Shown here piece after piece: positions 30,660 to 39,466 of a stretch of DNA of 64,000 nt. Position 1 is the stretch's first letter, and each line of letters opens with the position of its first letter. The position numbers were made by a program, and so were the translations under genes. Location of the stretch: NCBI RefSeq assembly GCF_003752465.1, contig NZ_RKHJ01000001.1, positions 2,852,001 through 2,916,000 on the forward strand, written 5' to 3'. Source of the stretch: Agrococcus jenensis (GTDB taxonomy: Bacteria > Actinomycetota > Actinomycetes > Actinomycetales > Microbacteriaceae). The notes below the pieces were generated by a model, which did no database searches, was not told the origin of the DNA, and saw only the letters and a list, made by a program, of their open reading frames with translations.

Positions 30660-31510
30660 GCGAACCACCGCGCCTCGGTCGGCAGGGCGCCGATCCGGAG
30701 CATCACCCGGTAGGCGATGCACGTCACCACTGCCCCGCCGATGATGAGCAGCAGCCCGCCGGGTGCGTTGTAGGCCTGCGCGGCCTCCGGTCGCGTCGAC
30801 AGGATGAGCAGCACGATCCACGGCGCTGCGACACCCAGCCGCGCGGCGCTCACGATCCAGGACTGTCGCGCCTCGAGCTCGCCGCGCGTCGCGAGGTCGA
30901 CGCGCAGGTAGGCGGCCAGCTCCCGCAGCACCGTCGTCACCTCGGTGCCCCCGACCTCGCGGGCCATGCGCAGGGTCTCGATGAGGCGGTCCCCGACCGG
31001 GTCCGCGAGCCGGTCCTTCAGACGGTCGAGCGCATAGCCGAAGCTGCCCGTCGCCCGGAGGTCGGCGGCGTAGGCCGCGAAGGCCGGTCGTGTCAGCTCC
31101 GGGCCCGCGCGCTCGAGCTGCGCCACCGCATCCGGCAGCGCCAGGCCGCTCCGCACCGCCGACACCAGGTGGTCGACGACGTCGGGCCAGACACCGGCCT
31201 GCGCGCGGCGGCGTCGTCGTGCGCGCCAGCGGACCGCGAGCGGGGGTGCCGCGACGCCCAGGAGGAACGCCGCGCCGGAGACGGCGACGACCGGCACGAG
31301 CGCGAGCGCGATGCCGGCGGCGAGGACGCCGGCGAGCAGCGCCACCGCGGCGACCGCGAGCGGCGGGATGCCCTCGAGCCCGGCGTGCGCGAGCCGGTCG
31401 AGCACGGGTCGCCCGGCGCGCTCGGGGCGACGCGGGGCGCGTGGCCACAGCCACGGGCTGACCGCGAGCACGACGCCCAGCCCCAACGCGGCGCCGAGCA
31501 GCCAGATCAT
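30656..31510 (-). CDS. tadB: Type II secretion system F family protein TadB
   Basis: A 284-residue platform protein. Two N-terminal membrane segments (about 1-20 and 48-95) precede the F domain with WPDVVDHLVSAVRSGLALPDAVAQLERAGP and REVGGTEVTTVLRELAAYLRVD, followed by two C-terminal helices. The order and overlap with cpaF (ATGA at 31507-31510) and tadC are those of actinobacterial Tad pili. Confidence 0.87.
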   Translation of the reverse strand: MIWLLGAALGLGVVLAVSPWLWPRAPRRPERAGRPVLDRLAHAGLEGIPPLAVAAVALLAGVLAAGIALALVPVVAVSGAAFLLGVAAPPLAVRWRARRRRRAQAGVWPDVVDHLVSAVRSGLALPDAVAQLERAGPELTRPAFAAYAADLRATGSFGYALDRLKDRLADPVGDRLIETLRMAREVGGTEVTTVLRELAAYLRVDLATRGELEARQSWIVSAARLGVAAPWIVLLILSTRPEAAQAYNAPGGLLLIIGGAVVTCIAYRVMLRIGALPTEARWFA

Positions 31511-32739
31511 GCCGCGCCTCCCGCCAGCAGCGCGACCGGATCGATGCCGACCGCGGCGAACTTGGCGGTCCGGGCGGGGTGCGAGCCGGTCGGCTCGAGC
31601 AGCCCGTCGCGCAGCGCGAAGAGCGTCGACGCCTCGATGACGCCGCTCGTCGCCGACCCGGTCGGCGCGAGGATCTCGACAACGCTGCGGTTGCCGCGCG
31701 CGTCGATCGCGAGGTGCACGACGAGGTCGATGCACTGCGCGACGGTCGGCACGACGAAGCCCGCATCGATGTTGCGGCCGGCGAGCAGCGGCAGGGTCGT
31801 GAGCTTGCCGAGCGCGTCGCGCGCCGAGTTCGCGTGGATCGAGCACATGCCGCTCACGCCGCAGTTGAGCGCGACGAGCAGGTCGAGCGCCTCCGCCTCG
31901 CGCACCTCGCCGACGATCAGCCGATCGGGCCGCATCCGCAGGCTCTCCTTGACGAGGCGGCGCAGCGTGATCTCGCCGGTGCCCTCGAGCGACGGCTGCC
32001 GGCACTGCAGCGCCACGATGTCGTCGACCGGCGGGTCGAGCTCGAACGTCTCCTCGACCGTCACGACGCGCTCACCAGGCCGGACCGCCGCGAGCAGCGC
32101 GTTGAGCAGCGTCGTCTTGCCGGCGTGCGTCGGTCCGGAGACGAGGATGTTGCTGCCGGCCACCACCGACTGCCGGAGGAAGTGCGCCGCCTGCTGGCTC
32201 AGCGCTCCCCGCTCGACGAGCGCCGCGAGCGACGACAGCCGGCGTGCGAACTTGCGGATGTTGATGCTCATGGCGCCCCGTGCGACGTCGCCGGATGCCA
32301 CGTGGAGCCGCGAGCCGTCGGGCAGCGACGCATCGACGAACGGCGTCGAGAGGTCCACGCGCCTGCCGGTCGTCGACAGCATCCGCTCGACGAGGTCGCG
32401 CACCTCGCGCTCGGTGAGCCGCAGCGGCAGCGGCTCGCTCACACCGGCGCGAGCGCAGAACACACGCGAGCCCTGGTTGATCCAGAGCTCCTCGATCTCG
32501 GGATCGTCGAGGTACGGCTGCAGCGGGCCGTAGCCCGAGACCGCGGCGAGCACGTCGCGCTGCGCCTGCTGCTCGTCGGCGAGCATCGGCAGGCTGCCGC
32601 CGAGCGACCGCTCGGCATAGGAGCGCACCGCATCGCGCACGTAGCGCTCGGCGAGGTCGCCCGAGCGCGCGAGGTCGACCCCGTCGCGCCGCACCCTCGC
32701 CCGCACGGATGCGGTGATGTCGGCGACGGCCTGGCGCAT
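31507..32739 (-). CDS. cpaF: CpaF/TadA family pilus assembly ATPase
   Basis: Hexameric secretion ATPase that powers Flp pilus assembly. Walker A is GPTHAGKTT, the Asp box reads EETFELD, Walker B is DRLIVGEVRE and the His box is CSIHANSARDALGKL. ATG 32739 gives 410 residues; a GTG at 32787 would add 16 and cannot be excluded because neither has a clear ribosome-binding site. It is the first gene of the operon. The usual upstream TadZ/Ssd-type gene is missing. Confidence 0.9.
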   Translation of the reverse strand: MRQAVADITASVRARVRRDGVDLARSGDLAERYVRDAVRSYAERSLGGSLPMLADEQQAQRDVLAAVSGYGPLQPYLDDPEIEELWINQGSRVFCARAGVSEPLPLRLTEREVRDLVERMLSTTGRRVDLSTPFVDASLPDGSRLHVASGDVARGAMSINIRKFARRLSSLAALVERGALSQQAAHFLRQSVVAGSNILVSGPTHAGKTTLLNALLAAVRPGERVVTVEETFELDPPVDDIVALQCRQPSLEGTGEITLRRLVKESLRMRPDRLIVGEVREAEALDLLVALNCGVSGMCSIHANSARDALGKLTTLPLLAGRNIDAGFVVPTVAQCIDLVVHLAIDARGNRSVVEILAPTGSATSGVIEASTLFALRDGLLEPTGSHPARTAKFAAVGIDPVALLAGGAA

Positions 32740-32831
32740 GCGTGCCAGTGAAGCCGACCGGCGTCTCCCGGCGCGGAAGTTGTCCACAGCACGGGTCGAC
32801 GGTACGGATGTCCACCCCTAGCATCGGCCGC

Positions 32832-33209
32832 ATGGCGGTGCAGCGGACCTTCCCGATCCTGTCGACGCGCGACCTCGAGCGGCTCGAGGCCTTCTATCGG
32901 GACGCGTTCGGTGCCGAGCGGGTCTACGCCTACGCCGACGACGGTCGCGACGTCTACATCGCGATGCAGATCGGTGCGTCGACGGTGAGCATCGGACTCG
33001 ACGACGACCTCCCGGGTCCCCCCGTCGAAGCAGCGCTCTGGATCTACGTCGACGACGTCGACCGGAGCCACCGGGCGGCGCTGGAGGCCGGCGCGACGAG
33101 CGTGGCGGAGCCCGAGCTCATGCCGTGGGGTGAGCGCGTCGCGCAGGTGCGCGATCCGGACGGCTTCCTGCTGTACCTCGGCGCCGAGGCGAGCGACGAG
33201 CAGGACTGA
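32832..33209 (+). CDS. Glyoxalase/bleomycin-resistance (VOC) family protein
   Basis: A 125-residue single VOC domain, opening FPILSTRDLERLEAFYRDAFGAERVY and closing with WGERVAQVRDPDGFLLYL, the two halves of the betaalphabetabetabeta fold. The final glutamate-type metal ligand position is not obvious, so it may be a binding protein rather than a lyase. It is divergent from the pilus operon and convergent with the next gene. Confidence 0.83.
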   Translation: MAVQRTFPILSTRDLERLEAFYRDAFGAERVYAYADDGRDVYIAMQIGASTVSIGLDDDLPGPPVEAALWIYVDDVDRSHRAALEAGATSVAEPELMPWGERVAQVRDPDGFLLYLGAEASDEQD

Positions 33210-33215
33210 CGCCGA

Positions 33216-34139
33216 TCACTCCCCCGCCCAGCGCAGCACCCGCAGCGCCGGGAGCGTGATCCACCGGTTCGGCTCGCCCACCTCGCCGTAGTCGATGCGC
33301 GCGTCGCCGCCGTGCCGCGCGTCGAGCGGCCAGGTCCCGTCGTCGCGCCGCTTCGCGCGCACGAGCTCGATCGCCTCGGCCATCCGCTCGTCGGGTGCCG
33401 CACCGACGGCGCGGAAGTGCTCGAGCGCGCGCAGCGCGTCGTAGTGCCAGCGGGGCGGGAACGCGAAGGCGCGGTAGCCCTCGCTGATCAGCTCGCCGGT
33501 CGAGCGCCGGCGCAGCAGGCTGCGCTTCAACAGGTACGCCTCGCCGCTCCTGCGCGCCTCCGGCACACGCGGGTCTTCACTGATCCGCTCGAACGCCGCG
33601 AGCGCCTCGAGCACCGCGATCGTCGTGTCGAACGACGACCGCACGCTGCCGCGCTCCTGCTCGCAGTTCCAGCCGCCGTCCTCCATGCGCTCCCCGAGCA
33701 GCCGCTCGACGACCGGAGCGACGTCGACGCCGTAGTAGACGGCGTTCGTCACGAGCGCCGCGTTGATGCACGGCTCGACCTCGCCGTCGAAGAAGGGCAG
33801 GTCGTCGTACTCCCACCGCGTCACCCGCGCGACGTCGGCGATCGCGTCCTGCACCGCGGCATCCGCCGGGTCGGCGCCGAGGAGCCGCAGCTCGGTCAGC
33901 ACGTGCGACGTGGATGTCCACGGCTGGCCCGGCAAGGCCGGCTCGGCCTTCGGGAAGTGCGCGCCGCCCGCCCACTGGCCGTCGTCGCCGCGCTCGGCCA
34001 GCAGCTGCGCGCCCCAGCCTTCGCGAGCGACCCGCGCGCGCTCGGCCGCCACCTCGTCGGGGTCAGCGCCCAGCAGGTCGCGCAGCACCTGCCAGCGGAT
34101 GGCCGGATCGCCCTGCAGCAGCCAGTCGATGGTGTCCAT
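33216..34139 (-). CDS. Squalene cyclase-like alpha/alpha-toroid protein of unknown function
   Basis: A 307-residue soluble protein (start ATG 34139) with repeated helical pairs and Trp/Gly-rich turns such as RGDDGQWAGG, MEDGGWNCE and KRRDDGTWPLDARHGG, which resemble the QW-type repeats of terpenoid cyclase and prenyltransferase toroids. The cyclase DxDD acid motif is not present, so terpene cyclisation is unlikely. No membrane segment. Function unknown; the fold assignment is inferred from repeat pattern. Confidence 0.65.
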   Translation of the reverse strand: MDTIDWLLQGDPAIRWQVLRDLLGADPDEVAAERARVAREGWGAQLLAERGDDGQWAGGAHFPKAEPALPGQPWTSTSHVLTELRLLGADPADAAVQDAIADVARVTRWEYDDLPFFDGEVEPCINAALVTNAVYYGVDVAPVVERLLGERMEDGGWNCEQERGSVRSSFDTTIAVLEALAAFERISEDPRVPEARRSGEAYLLKRSLLRRRSTGELISEGYRAFAFPPRWHYDALRALEHFRAVGAAPDERMAEAIELVRAKRRDDGTWPLDARHGGDARIDYGEVGEPNRWITLPALRVLRWAGE

Positions 34140-34193
34140 GCGGGCATCCTGCCCCGGGCCGCCCACGTGCGCCAGCGGATGCGCGCGCCCGTC

Positions 34194-34237
34194 GAGGGTG
34201 TGCGTCCGAGTGGCGGGCAGCTCGGACGCACACCCTC
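34194..34237 (-). terminator. Hairpin terminator downstream of the alpha/beta hydrolase gene
   Basis: A perfect 17-base stem (34194-34210 with 34221-34237) with a ten-base loop stands 12 bases after the hydrolase stop codon on the minus strand. No T-run. Confidence 0.75.
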
Positions 34238-34249
34238 AGCGGGTCAGGG

Positions 34250-35056
34250 TCACTCGGCCAGGAAGCCGAGCAGCGCCCGGTTGAACTCCTCGGCGTGGCT
34301 CACGTTGAGGCCGTGCGGGGCACCCTCGACGACGTGCAGCTCGCTGCCGTCGATCGCCGCGTGCGTGCGGCGGCCGGAGCCCTCGAAGGGCACCGTCTGG
34401 TCGCCGTCGCCGTGGATGACGAGCGTCGGCACCGAGATCGCACCGAGGTCGTCGCGGAAGTCGGTCGTCGCCCACGCATCCATCGCGCCGAGCGCCGCCG
34501 CCTGCGACGACTGCTTCGCGAGCGCGAGCGCCTGCTGCCGCTGCTCCTCGGTCACCTGCAGCCCCTCCGCGGTGGAGAAGAAGCCGGTCGTGAAGTCGTC
34601 GAAGAACGCGTCGCGGTCCTGCTCGAGGCCGCCTCGCATCTGCAGGCGCGCCTCGTCGGTCAGCGGGCCGTCGGGGTTGTCGTCGGACTGCAGCAAGAAC
34701 GGCGGCACCGCAGCGGCGAAGACGACCGAGCGCACCCGGTCCTGGCCGTAGGCCGAGACGTATCGTGCGACCTCGCCGCCGCCCATCGAGAACCCGACGA
34801 GCGTGACGTCCTCGAGGTCGAGGTCGGTGAGCACGGTGTCGAGGTCGGCGGCGAGCGTGTCGTAGTCGTAGCCGGTCTCAGGCTGCTCGCTGCGGCCGAA
34901 GCCGCGGCGGTCGTACGAGACGACGCGGTAGCCGGCCGCGACGAGCGCGTCGGTCTGCTCGTCCCACGACTCGGCCGACAGCGGCCACCCGTGGATGAGC
35001 ACGACCGGGCGGCCGTCGCCGCCGGAGTCCTCGATGTGGAGTCGGATGTCGGGCAT
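34250..35056 (-). CDS. Alpha/beta hydrolase, non-haem chloroperoxidase-like
   Basis: A 268-residue hydrolase. The nucleophile elbow is GFSMGGGE, the oxyanion strand has LIHGWPLS, the acid is in VIHGDGDQTVP and the catalytic histidine in EGAPHGLNVSH. This pattern matches cofactor-free haloperoxidases/esterases. ATG 35056 follows an AGGAGG site by five bases. The flavodoxin-like gene lies 52 bases upstream on the same strand, so the two may be co-transcribed. The natural substrate is unknown. Confidence 0.85.
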   Translation of the reverse strand: MPDIRLHIEDSGGDGRPVVLIHGWPLSAESWDEQTDALVAAGYRVVSYDRRGFGRSEQPETGYDYDTLAADLDTVLTDLDLEDVTLVGFSMGGGEVARYVSAYGQDRVRSVVFAAAVPPFLLQSDDNPDGPLTDEARLQMRGGLEQDRDAFFDDFTTGFFSTAEGLQVTEEQRQQALALAKQSSQAAALGAMDAWATTDFRDDLGAISVPTLVIHGDGDQTVPFEGSGRRTHAAIDGSELHVVEGAPHGLNVSHAEEFNRALLGFLAE

Positions 35057-35108
35057 GGTGCCTCCTGGGTCGGTCGGGTGTCGGGTGGTCGATGCAGCGC
35101 TCGTGCGG

Positions 35109-35813
35109 CTAGCGGTATTCCGGGTTCTGGAACCCGAAGCGCTCACCGCGCTCCCACGCGTCGCGGTCGTTGCCCTCGGCGGGGATGCCGCCCTGCAGCA
35201 GCCGCGCCAGGTGCAGGAGGTTCCACGCCATGATCGTGACGTTGCGCTTGGTGAAGTCGTTGTCGGCGCCGGCGTGCGAGCCGTCGTCGAGCTCGTCGCC
35301 GTACGACGGGCCGGGGCCCGCCTCCCCCACCCAGCCGGCGTCGGCCTGCGGCGGGATCGTGTAGCCGATGTGCTGCAGCGCGTAGATCGCCTCGCGCGCG
35401 ACGTGCTTCATGCCGTCCTCGTTGCCGCCGACGAGCACGCCGGCGACCTTGCCGTAGGAGATGGACTGGCCGTCGTCGTTGAGCACGCTCGACTCCGAGT
35501 AGAGGCGCTCGATGACCCGGCGGAAGACGCTCGAGCCGTCGCCGAGCCAGATCGGCGTGGCGAGCACGAGGATGTCGGCGGCGAGCACGCGCTCCCAGAG
35601 CGCCGGCCAGGCGTCCTCGCTCGCGCCGTGCTCGGTCATGTCGGGCTGCACGCCCGGGGCGATGGCGTGGTCGACGGCGCGCACGACCTCGACCTCGACG
35701 CCCTGCTTGCGCAGGATCGTCGCGCTCGCCTGGATGAGCAGGTCGGTGTGGCTCTCGTCGGGCGACGGCGTGAGCGTGCAGTTGAAGTACAGGGCTCGGA
35801 TGGGCTCGGTCAT
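35109..35813 (-). CDS. Flavodoxin-like NAD(P)H-dependent FMN reductase family protein
   Basis: A 234-residue flavodoxin-fold protein. The opening strand and phosphate loop LYFNCTLTPSPDESHTDLL, the LVLATPIWLGDGSSVFRRVIERL segment that contacts flavin, and KVAGVLVGGNEDGMKHVAREAIYAL match NADPH-dependent FMN reductases. A long C-terminal region (TKRNVTIMAWNLLHLARLL) is usual in this branch. Likely a quinone, flavin or chromate-type reductase. Confidence 0.83.
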   Translation of the reverse strand: MTEPIRALYFNCTLTPSPDESHTDLLIQASATILRKQGVEVEVVRAVDHAIAPGVQPDMTEHGASEDAWPALWERVLAADILVLATPIWLGDGSSVFRRVIERLYSESSVLNDDGQSISYGKVAGVLVGGNEDGMKHVAREAIYALQHIGYTIPPQADAGWVGEAGPGPSYGDELDDGSHAGADNDFTKRNVTIMAWNLLHLARLLQGGIPAEGNDRDAWERGERFGFQNPEYR

Positions 35814-36018
35814 CCAGTCATGCTTCCACGGCACGAGACGGGGAAGCCCCGATGCAGGCGGTCTCCCAGGGGACTCGCATGCAGCACATCGACGCCTGCT
35901 CGGCATCGGCATGTGCCGTGGCGAGTAGCGCGGAAAGGTGCAGATGCGGCACGATCATGCCAAGGGCCGCGCTGCTGTCGTCGGGGCCGTGGATGTCACG
36001 ATCCCAGAAGGCGGAGCC

Positions 36019-37167
36019 ATGGTGGATGAGGAGCAGCGCCAGCGCGCGCTCGAGGCGCTCGGGGTGCTCGACACACCGCCTCACGAGCGCGTCGACCGCA
36101 TCACCCGCCTCGCCAAGGACCTCTTCGACGTGCCGATGGTGAGCGTGACGCTGCTCGATCGCGATCGCCAGTGGCGCAAGTCCCAGATCGGGCTCGGCGG
36201 CAGCGAGGCGCCGCGCGACGGCTCGTTCTGCGACGCGACGGTCCGGAGCGGAGGGACGCTCATCGTCTCCGATGCGGGCGAGGACGCCGACTGGGCGGAC
36301 AACGAGTTCGTGCTCGGCGACCCGCACCTGCGCTTCTACGCCGGCCATCCGCTCGCGGCGCCGGGCGGCGAGCACGTGGGCACGCTGTGCATCCTCGACA
36401 CGAAGCCGCGCGGCCTCGACGCGCGCGAGCGCGACCTGCTGCGCGACCTCGCGCAGTGGGTGCAGCTCGAGCTGGCGCAGGAGAAGGAGCTCGACGACGC
36501 CGTGCTGATCCAGCGGGCGCTGGCACCTCGGCGCCTCCCCTCGGTGCCCGGGTACGAGATCGCGGCCGGCTCGATCGCGGCGGGCAGCATCGCCGGCGAC
36601 GTGCACGACATCGTCGCGCACGGGGGCGAGCTGCGGGTGACGCTCGCGGACGTCATGGGGAAGGGCATGGGGCCTGCCATCATCGCCTCGGCTGTGCGCG
36701 CATCGCTCCGCACCGCGCCGGACCGGCCGATCGCGACCGCGGTGCAGGAGCTCGACGCGCTCCTCGAGGAGAGCCTCACCGATGCGGGGGTCTTCGTCAC
36801 GGCCTTCCACTCGAGCCTCGACCTCGCCTCGGGAGCCATCGGCTTCGTCGACGCCGGCCACAGCCTCGCCTTCGCGCTGCGCGCGGACGGCTCGTGGGAG
36901 CAGCTCCGCTCGACCGGCCTGCCGCTCGGGATGGGGCTCGACGAGGAGCGGACCGAGGCGCACGCGGCCCTCGGTCCCGGCGACGCGCTGCTGTGCTGCA
37001 GCGACGGGCTGCTCGACGTGCTCGACCCGGCGGAGCCGTTCCGGCACGTGGCCGAGGTGCTCGCCGAGCTCGGTCCGCAGGGCGCGGTCGAGGAGGCGCT
37101 GCGGCTCGCCGCCGAGCAGCGCGCACCCGACGACGTCACGGTCATCGTCGTGCGGAGGAGCGCCTGA
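36019..37167 (+). CDS. GAF-PP2C (SpoIIE/RsbU-type) protein serine phosphatase
   Basis: A 382-residue regulator. The N-terminal GAF domain (about 1-160) has MVSVTLLDRDRQWRKS, the DGSFCDATV phrase and LCILDTKPR, typical of GAF sensors. The SpoIIE-type PP2C domain (about 175-382) keeps metal ligands in GDVHDIV and LADVMGKGMGPA, then DAGH, CCSDGLLD and APDDVTVIVV, so it should be active. ATG 36019 was chosen for its GGCGGAG site. The gene starts a four-gene operon and its stop overlaps the glycosyltransferase start. Its expected substrate is the phosphorylated STAS protein two genes later. Confidence 0.9.
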   Translation: MVDEEQRQRALEALGVLDTPPHERVDRITRLAKDLFDVPMVSVTLLDRDRQWRKSQIGLGGSEAPRDGSFCDATVRSGGTLIVSDAGEDADWADNEFVLGDPHLRFYAGHPLAAPGGEHVGTLCILDTKPRGLDARERDLLRDLAQWVQLELAQEKELDDAVLIQRALAPRRLPSVPGYEIAAGSIAAGSIAGDVHDIVAHGGELRVTLADVMGKGMGPAIIASAVRASLRTAPDRPIATAVQELDALLEESLTDAGVFVTAFHSSLDLASGAIGFVDAGHSLAFALRADGSWEQLRSTGLPLGMGLDEERTEAHAALGPGDALLCCSDGLLDVLDPAEPFRHVAEVLAELGPQGAVEEALRLAAEQRAPDDVTVIVVRRSA

Positions 37168-39137
37168 TGCGCCTCATCGTCATCCGGGTCCTCGCCACGC
37201 TCGCGGTGCTGCTCGGCGTCAACTACGTCGCCTGGCGCTGGCTCGAGTCGGTGAACTGGTCTGCCTGGTGGATCGCCGTGCCGCTCGTGATCGCGGAGAC
37301 CTACAGCCTGATCGACACCGTCATCTTCTCGGCCACGATGTGGCGCGCGCGCGAGCGACCCCGGCCCACGTCGCCGCCGCAGGGCACCGTCGACGTCTTC
37401 ATCACGACGTACAACGAGCCGATTGAGCTCGTGATGGCGACCGCGATCGCCGCGCAGCGCATCGCCTATCCGCACGAGACCTGGATCCTCGATGACGGCG
37501 CGCGCCCGGAGATGGCGCAGGCTGCCCGCGAGGCCGGCATCGGGTACATCGAGCGCACCGCCGACTGGGCGGGCAAGCCCCGCCACGCCAAGGCGGGCAA
37601 CCTCAACAACGCGCTGTTCCAGACCGAGGGCGAGTTCCTGCTCATCCTCGACGCCGACCAGGTGCCCGACCCGCTCATCCTCGAGCGCACGCTCGGCTAC
37701 TTCGCGGACGACCCCCGCGTCGCGCTCGTGCAGACGCCGCAGTGGTTCGTCAACGTCGACGACGCGGACCCGCTCGGCAGCCAGGCACCGCTCTTCTACG
37801 GCCCGATCCAGCAGGGGAAGGACGGCTGGAACGCCGCGTTCTTCTGCGGCTCCAACGCGGTGCTGCGCCGGGACGCGCTCATGCAGCTCGGCATCGTCGG
37901 GTACGTCCGCGACGTCGAGGCGTCGACCCGCCGCGCGCTCCGGGCGGCGCAGACGCTCCTCGATCGCGAAGCGCGGCGCCGTACGGCGGAGCCGGCGCTG
38001 CACGCCGAGCTGTCCTCCCTGCGCGCGGAGGTCGCCAGGGCTCGCACGGACGTGGAGGCGGGCGAGCCGATCGCCGACGTCACCTTCCGGCTGCGGGCCG
38101 CCGTGGACGCCGCGTCACGCCGCCTCGTCGCGAGCGACGTCGACCGCATCCACGAGGACCTCGCCGCGATCCAGGCGCTGCCGGTCGAGCGCGACGCCGA
38201 GCTCGGCGTCGTCGTGATCGACGACGCCGCCCTGGACCGGCTCGCCGCCGCGGAGCTCTCGCCGCTCGGCGCCGTCGACGCCGTCGCGGCGCTGCTCGAC
38301 GCCGTGCGCGTCGACCGACCCGACGAGGCGCAGCCGATCCAGCCGCTCGCCACCATCTCGGTGACCGAGGACATGGCGACCGCCATGCAGCTGCACTCCC
38401 TGGGATGGCGGAGCGTCTACCACCACGAGATCCTCGCCCACGGGCTCGCGCCCGAGGACCTCGGCACGATGCTCAAGCAGCGCCTCCGCTGGGCGCAGGG
38501 CACCTTGCAGGTGATGCTGCGCGACAACCCGCTGCTCAAGCGGGGGCTCTCCGCGGGGCAGCGGCTCATGTACTTCGGCACGATGTGGAGCTACCTGTCG
38601 GGGTTCGCCGCGGTCATCTACCTCGCGGCGCCGATGGTCTACCTCATGCTCGGCATCCTGCCGGTGACGGCGTGGAGCCTCGACTTCTTCCTGCGCTTCC
38701 TGCCGTACTTCCTCGTCAACCAGCTGCTCTTCATCATCGTCGCGCGGGGCATCAAGACCTGGCGCGGCCAGCAGTACTCGCTCGCCCTCTTCCCGGTCTG
38801 GATCAAGGCGTGCGTCACCTCGTTCGCCAACGTGGTCTTCAAGGCGCCGCTCGACTTCGTCGTCACCCGCAAGGACAAGACGCGCGAGGGTGGGGTGCCG
38901 TGGCGCGAGATCTGGCCGCAGCTGACCGCGATGGCGCTGCTCGTGCTCGCGCTCGTCGTGGGCGTCGGCCGCGTCATCGTCGGCACCGGCGACGGCACGG
39001 GCACGCTCGTCAACACCATCTGGGTCGCCTACGACCTGCTGGCGCTCAGCGTCATCGTCCAGGCTGCCCGCTACCGCGGCTTCGTCGGCGCCGGCCAGGA
39101 GGCCGCCGCCGAGCAGCGAGAGAAGGGGATCGCATGA
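37167..39137 (+). CDS. Cellulose-synthase-like processive glycosyltransferase (GT2) with an inserted segment
   Basis: A 656-residue membrane glycosyltransferase that should polymerise a sugar from a nucleotide donor and export it. Two N-terminal membrane helices lead to the GT2 domain with TTYNEP, DDGARPE, DADQ (162-165), FCGSN near 227, TED (400-402) and QRLRW (438-442), and about six C-terminal membrane helices. Between FCGSN and TED there are about 172 residues instead of about 26. The extra part (roughly 245-392) includes Arg/Glu-rich helices of coiled-coil type and an acidic Leu/Ala-rich stretch. No PilZ domain is present. It overlaps both neighbours, so it is tied to the regulatory genes. 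Confidence 0.88.
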   Translation: MRLIVIRVLATLAVLLGVNYVAWRWLESVNWSAWWIAVPLVIAETYSLIDTVIFSATMWRARERPRPTSPPQGTVDVFITTYNEPIELVMATAIAAQRIAYPHETWILDDGARPEMAQAAREAGIGYIERTADWAGKPRHAKAGNLNNALFQTEGEFLLILDADQVPDPLILERTLGYFADDPRVALVQTPQWFVNVDDADPLGSQAPLFYGPIQQGKDGWNAAFFCGSNAVLRRDALMQLGIVGYVRDVEASTRRALRAAQTLLDREARRRTAEPALHAELSSLRAEVARARTDVEAGEPIADVTFRLRAAVDAASRRLVASDVDRIHEDLAAIQALPVERDAELGVVVIDDAALDRLAAAELSPLGAVDAVAALLDAVRVDRPDEAQPIQPLATISVTEDMATAMQLHSLGWRSVYHHEILAHGLAPEDLGTMLKQRLRWAQGTLQVMLRDNPLLKRGLSAGQRLMYFGTMWSYLSGFAAVIYLAAPMVYLMLGILPVTAWSLDFFLRFLPYFLVNQLLFIIVARGIKTWRGQQYSLALFPVWIKACVTSFANVVFKAPLDFVVTRKDKTREGGVPWREIWPQLTAMALLVLALVVGVGRVIVGTGDGTGTLVNTIWVAYDLLALSVIVQAARYRGFVGAGQEAAAEQREKGIA

Positions 39138-39466
39138 ACGTCACCGTCACCACCGACGAGCGGCACGCCACCGTCGCACCGGAGGGCCGACTCACCGCCG
39201 CCGCGGCACCGCAGCTGCGACAGGCGGTGCAGGACCTCATCGACTCGGGCAGCGCGCGCATCGTCATCGACATGTCGGCGACCGACTTCGTCGACTCCTC
39301 CGGCCTCGGGGCGCTGATCGGGGCGCTCAAGGCGGCCCGGCTGGCCGGCGGGGATCTGCGGATCGCGGCCGTGCCCGAGACGGTGCGCACGGTGCTGCGG
39401 CTCACGAACCTCGACCGCGTGCTCCGCGCGCACCCCACGGCGGCGGAGGCCTTCGATGCCGACTGA
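39134..39466 (+). CDS. STAS-domain anti-sigma factor antagonist-like protein
   Basis: A 110-residue STAS protein of the RsbV/SpoIIAA type. The phosphorylation loop VDSSGLGAL (DSSG at 54-57) is intact, so it should be switched by a HATPase kinase and a PP2C phosphatase, both encoded in this operon. Its ATG overlaps the glycosyltransferase stop (ATGA) and its 3' end overlaps the kinase gene by 11 bases. No sigma factor gene accompanies it, so the binding partner may be the glycosyltransferase. Confidence 0.9.
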   Translation: MNVTVTTDERHATVAPEGRLTAAAAPQLRQAVQDLIDSGSARIVIDMSATDFVDSSGLGALIGALKAARLAGGDLRIAAVPETVRTVLRLTNLDRVLRAHPTAAEAFDAD

